A stretch of DNA of 64,000 nt from Sclerodactyla briareus (taxonomy: Eukaryota > Echinodermata > Holothuroidea > Dendrochirotida > Sclerodactylidae), in the NCBI GenBank assembly GCA_026419785.1, contig JAODTK010000555.1, positions 62,001 through 126,000 on the forward strand, given 5' to 3'. Every line of letters begins with the position of its first letter. The first letter of the stretch is position 1. Both the position numbers and the translations under genes were made by a program. Shown piece after piece: positions 34,870 to 44,300 of the stretch. Under the pieces are notes generated by a model. It was not told the origin of the DNA and searched no databases. It was given only the letters and a program-made list of their open reading frames with translations.

Positions 34870-36005
34870 AGAGGCGATCCACAAACTTCACCACAGTTCA
34901 ATGCTGCAATTAGCTTGGTGACTGATAACAGAAAGCCAGGAAAAATAGGTATGAATTTCATAAGAATGAATATTCTCTAATATTGTGAACAATCTTGATG
35001 AGTTTGATAAAGACCCCATTTCTAGTTCTTTGTAAGGCTTCTCCAAAAATGCACATTTTCTACATTGACTACATATTCATGTGATCCCACTTACAATTTG
35101 ACGAAAAAGGAAAAAACGACCAGACAGCTGATGTGCCTTACTGACAACAATCAACAGATGAAATGGTCTGGGGTGTCGCTGCCAGGTTATTAATTAGGAA
35201 GTACCAAAAAGTCCAATCGTGGTACCATGACTATTGAACACTGATGAATTTAAGTAGGCCATATTACACCAAAAGTACAGAGATTGTAGAAATAACAGAC
35301 AAGTATCTCGGTTGAAACACCTCAAGTATGCATAAAACACTAGATTCAACCCTGTCAATATAAATTTGAACATTTCTGAGAAGTTATACAAAGGTAGTAT
35401 GATTCGTTGAACAGATATACTCTTTCAATTTCAATTTAGGAATTACAATTTTTTAATTCGTGCGGCGGTACCCAACAAAACTGCATACGCATGCGCAGAG
35501 ATAATCCAGTGGCTCCGGTTTCATTTAGGCTTCAGATGCATCAGTATTGGATAAATTCTCATTTTCACTATTGAAGAGGTTAATGATGTTAAAGTGTGAC
35601 CTGAAAATTAATGACCAATTGGTAGCTGATTTTCTCACAGAAAATATTCAGGGTTGCTCCATCCATATAAACGCCTGTGTCAGTATACGTGCTTATGAAT
35701 ATTTATAATGATGGGGCGGAGAATTGTCACAATTACTATGGCTTAAGTTTTAAAGGACTGCCCACATGGTAATTTGGTACCAGACGATTATTCAGTCAGT
35801 CGGGCTCCTTTTTTTTTTTGTAGTCAGTTAAGGGACAATCCAGGTTCAGGAAGGGCTAAAAACAATTATCGTCTTAAACAAGACCAGGCATATACTAGCT
35901 GAAGAACAATACTATTGCTTCTCCAGGCTAAAACTTGATTTAACAGCACTAGCACATTGCAATTATAGTCAGAAAGGAGGTACAGTACTTCCTGCCACAA
36001 CCAGG
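34870..36005. other. Probable intron, no gene recognised
   Basis: AT-rich, with no exon or repeat that I can support. Confidence 0.35.
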
Positions 36006-36101
36006 GAGGTCTTCATTTTGTCGTTAGGGGGGTCCATTCATGAGACTCCTTCTCGGTGCCTTTCACATGGTGTCCATACCACTGCTTCAGTGCATCAAGG
36101 T
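36006..36101 (-). CDS. Small exon, unidentified, possibly KNL1-like gene
   Basis: A good acceptor (gttgtttctgccaacag ending at 36,102) opens into L-D-A-L-K-Q-W-Y-G-H-H-V-K-G-T-E-K-E-S-H, followed by E-W-T-P. The frame then meets a C6 run, after which a different frame gives N-D-K-M-K-T-S-L. A one-base homopolymer error would join them. The donor is not clear (GTTGTGG near 36,005 is weak). Trp/Tyr/His content suggests a folded or helical segment. I do not recognise it. Confidence 0.45.
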
Positions 36102-36109
36102 CTGTTGGC

Positions 36110-36480
36110 AGAAACAACATTAGATCAGGTTAAAGGTCAATGGTTACGTAACAGATGTCTCATTTTTCAATATTATACTTGCCAAGCAGTGGGATCAAAA
36201 CTACAAGCTAGTTTGGAGTTAATCACTGTTAATGAGATGATCATAATATGTGTCAAAGGTCATAGGGGAAACGACCGCAGTTCGACGTTGAATGCACAGT
36301 GTGCAGACGATCTTCGAAAACTCCCCTGCCAAAAATTACAAATCTTGCAATCACAAAACTTACAGATTCCCCCCCCCCATACTTATAACAATAACATCTG
36401 AAACCATGGATGAACTTGTTTGCATTTTCAAATACTGGTGACAGATTAAAAATGAGCTGTAACGACATTGCTATGGGTGG
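36110..36480. other. Intronic; decayed repeat
   Basis: 36,165-36,215 resembles the SINE tail junction ('atattatacttgccaagcagtggatc'-like). 36,250-36,340 shares 'tcaaaggtcat-gggg' and 'cagtgtgcaga' wording with 54,340-54,410. Confidence 0.35.
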
Positions 36481-37800
36481 AATCTGTGGACCGAATATTG
36501 ATAGCCTCCCATGTTAATGCTGTTCGTGTCGGCTGAGCACTGCCGCCCCACTCGTAGCACATCCCCATAACACCTTTCCCACCTCTAGCGCCTCTTTACT
36601 ACCCACAGCTCCTCCCAAATTGCGGTTGACCACGTACCTGTGCACTTACTTGCCACCATTTTCCATAAATGTGAATCTTTATCCAGGGTAAGGGGATAAA
36701 CGGTGTAAGCGCTTCTCTTTAGCCCTTTTCTGTGAGTACCATTTGTAGTAGGCTGTTTCCTAAGAGTTGAATAACGTATATGTTGGTTCAGCCCTTCGCC
36801 AGATTTTTTGGTGAGTTTGTGCGCGGAAGGGTCTGTCTTCTGTTGACGCCCTGCTGTCGGATTTCCTTTTATTACCCCCCTCACCCTGTATGTCCTTCGC
36901 TGACTTTAGTCAACTCTCTATTGTCACCAGCCTCATGTTACTGGTCTTTAACCCCCAGTCACAACGTTGAGACAACCCCTCATCCATATGGATAATCTTG
37001 AATTTAGTTTACCCTAGTTGGGTGCAATATTTACGTTTCCTCTCTTATACAAATCTATTTTGAAAATTACTGTTATTTGGGGAAAGAAGAAATGGTTTGG
37101 CGCTAGCTGTATCTACCCTAGTGTAACTTTTTTGTGTGCATACATCTTTGACATGAGATTTGAAGTCCATTGCTTATTTTTCTTTTAGCTGGCTAATCCC
37201 ATGAACACCATAGCTATATTGTGTTGATGGCTGAGTCAGTGTCACCTTCGTATGCAGGAAGTAGATTAAGCAGCCTTAACGTGGTGTCAAGCTGAGATGT
37301 TCATCGTGGGTCACGTTATTCGCTTCACTTTCTAGAAACTTGATCCTATGTACCAGTTCCTCATTTTAATTGCTGGCGGGTGGGATGAGATCGCATACAG
37401 ACAGCATAGTGAATGCTAGAAAATGTCCTACAACAGTGGTTTACCTGTGGCAGACTTGCCGTTCTTTCTGTACTATGCATTTTGTTCCTGTTCCAATCCC
37501 TGTCTGTTGCGACTAGTGGCACACAGCACCCCCCACTCCATTGTCTTTTTCGAGGTATCTCTTTTCCCACATTTTGTCGAGCCCTTTACAGGTCATCGGT
37601 TCCCATGACGTTCATACCGCGTACACGGGATTGCAACCCCACCAATATCATCCCGTGATCAAGGGTCTGATGGCTTACACAATGTGCATACAGACCGGTT
37701 TGAACGGCACCGAACAGTTCCAGAGCGAACAGTCCCCACTCTTATGGGGGTTAGGTGGTAGACGGAAACAGCTTCATGCAGTCCAAAAATAGCTGAGCGA
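36480..37800. other. Segment with more CpG and less AT than its surroundings, origin unknown
   Basis: CpG-containing words are frequent (gttcgtgtcggctgag, tgccgcccc, gtgcgcggaagg, gacgttcataccgcgtacacggg) against CpG-poor flanks. A 'ctggcgggtgggatgag' near 37,372 vaguely recalls a tRNA primer-binding site, and open frames at 36,585-36,884 and 37,361-37,792 could be remnants of a retroelement. No terminal repeat pair or domain was found, so the call stays open. Confidence 0.3.
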
Positions 37801-37939
37801 TGCTTCTTCTCTTTGAAGAATGGTCAGCAATACTGTTCTGCAGGCTCTATGGTTCCAATAGTCTAGCCACATATGCAGAAGAGTTTCATCATAACAATGC
37901 CAGCAAAGATGATTTGGTTATACTGAGCAAGTTTCATTG

Positions 37940-38060
37940 CAATGTAATTTTCATCGTCGATGGAAGGGTATGGAGGGGGGGTGGAGGGGGGGCGTCAATG
38001 GAGGGTAGGAGGGGGCGGGGGGGGGGGGCGGGGGGGTTAAAAAAAAACACCCCCCCCATA
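37940..38060 (+). repeat. G-rich low-complexity tract followed by A/C runs
   Basis: About 70 bases of nearly pure G with scattered A/T/C (37,972-38,037), then a run of 9-10 A, then a C8 run. Multiple G-quadruplexes are possible. Assembly error is also likely here. Confidence 0.8.
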
Positions 38061-38134
38061 ATCAATAATTGGGGTCCACAAGTGTCACAACCCAATGGAA
38101 GGACCTAGATGACGATGTTCACGTTGTGACTTAC

Positions 38135-38211
38135 CGCCTCTCTGGTAGTCTGGTCCTTCAACTTCCGGAAGATAATCAGGAAACTTCTCTTGCAAAGCTG
38201 GGATTATTTCA
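38135..38211 (-). CDS. Small exon, unidentified, possibly KNL1-like gene
   Basis: A consensus donor (GGTAAGTC from 38,134) ends a 77-base open segment whose frame reads S-E-I-I-P-A-L-Q-E-K-F-P-D-Y-L-P-E-V-E-G-P-D-Y-Q-R-G. The acceptor (ttgcaag at 38,212) is preceded by a pyrimidine-rich stretch but is not classical. No frame break. The acidic helix-plus-tail looks protein-like, but I do not recognise it. Confidence 0.45.
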
Positions 38212-38559
38212 CTTGCAATTTGCGTCCAAATTAGGGAAGTGAAGGATAGGAATACGCAATAGATGGCCATTATGTGAATACTGCTTTCAGTGAAGGAACA
38301 GATAGGATAACGAGGCAATCATTGAGGAGTGATGACTGAGCAGTAATGAGGAGTGATAATAGTGAGTCCTACCTCATGTTTACACACAGCATGCACTCTA
38401 ACTGTGTTGATTTCAGTAGTGAAGCCCAGATCAGAGCAAAAGGGACCATCATCCAGTTATTTCCCCACAGTTGGATCATAACCATAACCAGAAAGCCAAA
38501 AGGCTTAGTTATTTCTGACTGAGCCCCTGAATTGAAAAAAAGGCGGCATAACCAAATTT

Positions 38560-38790
38560 TCAACTGATTGACTTTGAAAAAATAGGGAATCATGTACTCT
38601 TATGGGGAACCCACATACCAAGAACAAACTTCATCCATCAGGGGGGGTCGGGTTATCCATATTGACAGCTAAAACTTCAGGCCAAAATTGCAATTTCTCA
38701 CATTTTCCCCATTTCCCAAAAAACTGGCCACTGGTCTATACCAAAAACATAGGTCTTTGATGGCAGGTACCACACTCATGGCAGTAGCCT
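38560..38790 (+). repeat. Single unit of the ~305 bp repeat family
   Basis: Carries 'gggaatcatgtactcttatggggaac', 'accaagaacaaacttcatccatc', 'gggtcgggttatc' and 'ccaaaaacatagg' in family order. Diverged. Confidence 0.65.
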
Positions 38791-38799
38791 TGTCTCGCC

Positions 38800-39390
38800 T
38801 CTTTTCTACAAAGTTTACAGCCAGACCTGAGAAGAATTGCACCACGAGGGAAAAGAAAAAACTTTCATTTAGGGGATTACACATACAATCGTGTGTGTTA
38901 ACAATGTCATTTTTATCGTTATGATTCAGAGTAATTTGTTCATATTAGTAGATGATTTTCAATGTCGTTTGTTTTAGTGTACAGCACAGTGAGTTTCCTA
39001 TTGTATGTGCTTATTAATATTCAAATCAAAGGATTTGTTTCAATACATTATCATCACTAGATTAATCTTTGCCACAGAGCAAAAAGTGGTCCCTCACACC
39101 GGAATAACAGTCTAGCCAGGCAGTAGAGCTCTGGTCTCCAGGTCACACGGTTGTTACATAGAACCTGTGGGAGACGATCCAGCTCTCTGTTTGGGCCCTT
39201 GGGGAGGCACAAATATTCAGGGGCTAATAGACTGTCAACCACAGATTTGTGCAACCCAGGTGCAATATCATCTGCTACCTTGGATTCTCCAGGTTGTGGG
39301 ATGGTCTTATATTCCATGAAAGGGCTTCAACAACCCTTATCCCCACCCATAATCAGCACAATACCAGGAGGGGGTGGTTCTTTGCCTATC
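38800..39390. other. Intronic; possible decayed tRNA-like repeat
   Basis: 39,110-39,185 has an A-box-like 'ggcagtagagctctggtctcc' and a weak B-box-like stretch. It may be an old SINE head on the plus strand. Nothing else is supported. Confidence 0.3.
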
Positions 39391-39399
39391 ATATTTGCA

Positions 39400-39860
39400 C
39401 TGTGGCGAGGTTAAGGCGGCCAATATCCCTAAATCAAGAGATACATGCTACAACGGCATGTCCCGTGGTGACGCGGAGAGTTGCGCCCCACATGCTATGC
39501 TGATATGTTACATACCGTACAGTCTCCCTAGAAAGTTACGCCATTGTCGAATTTCTCTGTACTATTGAGGGGGTCAGGCAACTTCCATAGCCATGCCATA
39601 GACCGATCCTACAGTGTTGTACGATAGGCGTACATTGTCCCTCGCAATGGTCCCTTGCACGCTTGGGTTGCCCGTTCCCCCTAGCATTTAGACTCTAAAC
39701 TCCCTACCAGTAACTATGACTGCCTACAGTCTCCCGTGGCGCTCGATGCTAGTCTATGTCGCTGATTGCCCGTAGTATGGCACAATTTCAACAGCTCATA
39801 GGTGGCATGTCTCAACCGTGACCATCCGAGTCGATAGCCTCGAAATCATCCGCTGCTGCA
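39400..39860. other. CpG-rich anomalous segment without repeats or exons
   Basis: Dense in CpG (ggcggcc, gtgacgcggagagttgcgcccc, cgataggcgtac, gtggcgctcgatg, gagtcgatagcctcg) with balanced base composition, between CpG-depleted flanks. No frame, splice site or match elsewhere in the window was seen. It could be an unmethylated regulatory island or a recent insertion. Confidence 0.35.
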
Positions 39861-40329
39861 GATTTTCTGTTCCAGAAATTCCAGTACACATTGGCAGCAG
39901 CCAGTCGTAACAATAGTGACTGCTACTGCTCATGACTGTGGGAATGATTGGCGGCCTCAAGATATGGCACTTTCCTGCCATGGAAATTTCCAACCGCAAC
40001 GGCTTGCCAACCAAATACATGTGACCTATGCATTAACTCCCCTTTTCTAGAAGTTGGTCTTTATTTGGGTATCGGCCCATTCATTATTTCTTTGTCTGTT
40101 TGTGTGAAGAACACCTTCAAGAAATGCTCAGTTCCACAGTTTTGCAAGCTTGAAACAAGAGATTGATAGTTCATCAAAGGCAGTTTTTCTTGAGATAGTA
40201 TGTCCAACATGACTGATAATCAATCGAGATGAAGTGCAAAGGAAAATCATTCAGTCTCTTCATTTTCATAGGACAGGACAGGACATCTCAACTGCATAGG
40301 AGAACAGAATCGCTTCAGTTGCTAGTACA

Positions 40330-40461
40330 AGTTTTAACCCACAATTCAGGCTTTTCTGAAGTACCAAATTAAACAAGGCAAGGCTCTCATTGTCCTCAGG
40401 CTTAACAGGCCCCATATTACCCATTGAATCATTCATCAGTTTGTTCATTATGGTTTGCTGT
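40330..40461 (-). CDS. Exon after the MELT exon, unidentified (possible KNL1)
   Basis: A strong acceptor (ccttctttttccttag ending at 40,462) opens into Q-Q-T-I-M-N-K-L-M-N-D-S-M-G-N-M, followed by P-V-K-P-E-D-N-E-S-L-A-L-F. The frame stays open to 40,266. The donor is ambiguous: GGTAATA at 40,420 would make a 41-base exon, and GTACTAG near 40,320 a longer one. It lies on the same strand as the MELT exon and immediately 3' of it, so it is the best candidate for the next exon. Confidence 0.5.
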
Positions 40462-40783
40462 CTAAGGAAAAAGAAGGTCTTTTCATGTCTAACTGACCAC
40501 CTTTATACATCTCCGCACAGGTTTTTTACAGCGTCAGTAATTTTTAACTGATGCATGGAAATGAATTTCATATAACAAAATCCCACGAGGGACCTCCCTA
40601 TAGTTTTGTTTTACATCAGGCGGTAGTACAGGAGCCCCATTTCACCCTGCCCCTCCCCTCTCCCACCTCCATGCAGCCCACAGTAATAAACAACAGATTT
40701 CTTACAGATCAATACACACTATGGTCTCCCGGCCAACTTTTTTTGCAATCCTTCACCAGCCCACGTTGCTGACACATCTCCAG

Positions 40784-40911
40784 AAACGAGCGTGGACAGG
40801 TCATCTGGGACAACATCGACCATGTCTCCATCCGGGACGTCGCTGTGGCAGTGGTCGGTTCACCCACTGGCCTCCAGGCAGAGGCTTGAAAATTGGCGAG
40901 ATTCAGAGCTG
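40784..40911 (+). CDS. Exon 1 of an unidentified plus-strand gene piece
   Basis: The acceptor cacatctccag (ending 40,783) is preceded by a long T/C-rich tract. The frame reads N-E-R-G-Q-V-I-W-D-N-I-D-H-V-S-I-R-D-V-A, then V-A-V-V-G-S-P-T-G-L-Q-A-E, very protein-like (a beta strand-turn-helix look). It then meets a TGA. A one-base shift continues as R-L-E-N-W-R-D-S-E-L to the donor (CTG|GTGATAG at 40,912). With that shift the exon ends in phase 0, matching the next plus exon. I do not recognise the family. The plus strand is opposite to the flanking KNL1-like exons. Confidence 0.5.
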
Positions 40912-41034
40912 GTGATAGAAAATAAATAATTGTACGTAACCACCTGTGAAAAAAAAAAATTGAATATTAAAATTGTGGGATCATTACAACAAAATTGTAC
41001 TTTTATTCTGTCCCCCATGTCATTTCATGTGCAG

Positions 41035-41151
41035 CGAGACATGGATGCTTCCCCCAACTTTCAAAACAGGATGGCCTGGGTGGAAGAAGGAGCAGATTGG
41101 AGAGGAATAGTGGCATGTTTGATGACAGTTGAGAGGGCACATGATGAACAG
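41035..41151 (+). CDS. Exon 2 of the unidentified plus-strand gene piece
   Basis: Acceptor ccatgtcatttcatgtgcag (ending 41,034) and donor CAG|GTGAAT (41,152) bound exactly 39 codons with no break: R-D-M-D-A-S-P-N-F-Q-N-R-M-A-W-V-E-E-G, then A-D-W-R-G-I-V-A-C-L-M-T-V-E-R-A-H-D-E-Q. It is 3n long and phase 0. It has strong coding character with two Trp and a probable helix. It is nested between minus-strand exons at 40.4 and 41.4 kb. No family recognised. Confidence 0.6.
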
Positions 41152-41399
41152 GTGAATCAGTAACTCAGGAAGGCAGCTATAACTCAAGGGTTCCATTCCA
41201 AGACATTTTGAGAGAAATTTGTGGAATACCAATGGATACCAGGCGTCATGCTCAATGTGAAGAAAGAAATCACAAGTAAAATGTTTCTAGCTATGGACAA
41301 AGAAAATCTTCAGAGTTAACAGTCAAAGAACAATACCAAATGGTGACTTTGATAGACAACATACAAACACCTTTGCTTAATGGCCACCTGGCGGCTCAA

Positions 41400-44300
41400 A
41401 CCACATTCTCCAAATCCCAGTTACAGTCTGGGTTCAGTTGGAACTCTTCCTCCATGGGATTCGCCATCATACTGTATCCAAGATGTTGGCAGGAAATGTC
41501 AATCCCTCCAGCAACGGTCTCTAGAGTCCCCTTCTCGTGCCATGCTCCGGTTGTGCTGCTCCTGGAAGGATCGTTTATCCTCGTATCGATACGAGGAGCA
41601 GACACCGTACTCGTCTCCAGGGTGAACGTGTCTGAATCTCTCATTGTCGATGCGTTGATCTATCGACTGTTATTTTTCGCAGTCTCATGCGCTCCACCCT
41701 CTCATAAACATTGTCTTGAACTTCGCATGACCAACTGAATATTCTCTGCTGGCACTGGAGCCCTGGGTCTGGTCATCAGCTGCATTATATGAGGTATCCT
41801 GGACCCATCTACAGTGCTGCCAGTACCAGGCTTGGACTTCTTACATGGTGGGGGTCATTCTAACTCGCCAGATGCTGATTCAGTCTCCCTGCGCTGTGAC
41901 ATGGGTCCGGTTCATTTTCTCCATTTGACCCACCTTCAAATAGATCAGTATCATTAGGCTCCTGTAGTGGTAAATCAAGAGATGGAGTTTTTTTCGAATT
42001 CCATTTGATGAAGTTCTCAAATTAATATAATGAACACCGTACTTCTGTGAAGTAGCAATACGGCAATCGATGCACTGATCTCAGAACTCCCAGCTCTTCA
42101 GCTGTTTTCTCAGGAAATATTTTCGTGCGATCCTGATGGTTAAAGCTGTGGACGCATTCTCAGAAGACCAGCAAATTCCCCGTTAGTTCTGATGCTGGAC
42201 AGATGTAAATCCATTTTTGCCAGATCATCAGCGCCAAACGGGTCCGTTCATCATAACATCTCTGTCCATCTCCATGGATATTTGGTTTGTCGGGTCCCAG
42301 TATTGGGCCAAACTCTGTGGTGAGAGGATACACAGGCTGTACATCTCCATTCCAGCCGCGGTCACATCTCAGAACTCAAAGGGTGCTCACACAGGCAGAA
42401 GACCAACAAGATCCTGGCGTCACTGGCGTGCCTCCACTCTGTTTGGATGGGCAGAGAGTATGCTTTCTGCATTCTCTGTCGTCTACATTAGAGTCAAGCA
42501 AGCTGTCATGTCCATGCCCGATCCTCAGCGCCGTATCTCTGGGTAAGTTCCTCAGTGGTCTTGGAGTGGGCTGGGAACATTTCCAGGCATTGTAATCTCT
42601 ATACCCATTTAAGATCAGTGTCAAGCAAGAGTCATTTCCATGTCCAGCACCGCTCCATTCACAAATCTTCTGGTATGATCATTCTGAAGCAGTATGGTTA
42701 TCTCCGGAAGTGGTGCTGGAAACATTCCTACTATGTGTGGCTCTCTCTTGACGTTTGAAGATTAGAAGAGGTTATGCAAGTGGTCATTTCCATTCCAGCA
42801 GCGTCATCTTCCCCGAATCGTTTGTATGCTCTCCTGAAGTTGTCTGTCCACTTTGCAAGTCAAGATGCCAGCCGGCTGATTTGCTCTGGATTACATTTTC
42901 CTCTCAATTCCTTTGTGAAGGGAGGATTAAAGGGGTCATCTCCATTCCACCCCCGCTCTCACCCCACAAAATCGCGGGTATATGTTCCTCAGAGGCAGCG
43001 ACATTGTATGAAATGGTCCTGTGAAATCCGCTCGGGTTCAGTAGTTCCATGTCTTCCTATTACCTACCAAGTTGGAGGGGACACAAGTTGTCATTTCCAT
43101 CCCATGCAGCATCCTATCCCAAGAATCGCCGGGTATGTTCCTCCCGGTAATCACAGTCAAACGCAACAGATTTGTCAGAGGCAATTTGGGGCTCTGCGTT
43201 TCTTTCTGTCAGGGTCCTGTGCTCGCATCCTCAATCCTTTCACCAGAGATCTGCTCACCCTTCAACACGGAGCTTCCAGGTCCCAGATTGGAAGCAGAAC
43301 CTCAGGAGCCAAGTTCTCCTTGGCTATTTAACTTTGTACCCTGAAGTAAGACAAGTGGTCATTCCCTCTCCAGCGGCGTCTCATCATGGAAGCGCACAAG
43401 TATGTTTCACTTCCGTGTCAGAATCCATTCTGCCTAAATTTCCTCCCACTAAAATTTTGGGTGTGTGTCTCTTATCCTAATCCTGGAAGGAATTGATAAT
43501 AGACAAGTTGTATTTCCATGCCTGCATTTTTCAATTGGGGCCGGAATCTTCCAGTGTGTCACGAGACAAAGTTTGGGGACTGTTCTTATGTCCAGTGCAG
43601 ACTGGAGGTTTGAGGTGAGGCAGCGCGGTCATTTCCATCCAGCAGTCTCATCACTGTCAAACCTTCTAGTTTGATCATCAACAGCAGTTCTGGAAAGCTT
43701 CTTCTCCTTGCAAACCTCAGTTTGGTGATCTGAGGTCAAACTAGCAGTCATCTCTGTGACAGTGACTCCCTCACTTACCCTCTCTTTGGTCTGATCACCC
43801 GAGCCAGACTTGAGAGGCTGTGTCCTGGTATCAGGTCCACTCTGGAGTTTTGAGGTGAGGCAAGCCGTCATTTCCATCCCAGCAGTCTCTTCGCTTCCAA
43901 ACCTCCTAGTCTGCTCGTCTGAGGTCACTCCCAGATTCTCGCTTCTCTTGTCCAGTTTACCTTGAAGGTTTGAGGTTAGGCAAGCAGTCATCTCCATGCC
44001 AGCTGCATCATCTTTTCCAAATAGCTGGGTGTGTCTCTCAGGATCTGATAACTGCTCATGCAGTTTTCCTGATGGAATACTCCCTAATTCTGTCACAGCA
44101 GGTACTACAGGCTTCTTTGCTATCAGTGCTGCATTTTGACGTTGCTGGGCTTAAAGGGATCAGTCATCTCCCTTTTTTGCCTCCTGCTTCCCCTGGTATG
44201 CCTACACGACCTTGGTCCATGTCAGAGATTTTTGGTACCACTTCTCACAGAGAGTTTATCGCTAGTGCTGTCCAGCAAGTCATCATTCAGTGTCATCGCT

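Noticed and set aside
36480-37400. Solo LTR or 5' LTR with primer-binding site
   Set aside because: No second copy, no clear TG...CA ends, and the primer-site match is weak.
42217-43344. Plus-strand open frames of 80-185 codons over the MELT region
   Set aside because: Antisense shadows of repeated units; the minus strand carries the M-E-M-T motif with conserved spacing.
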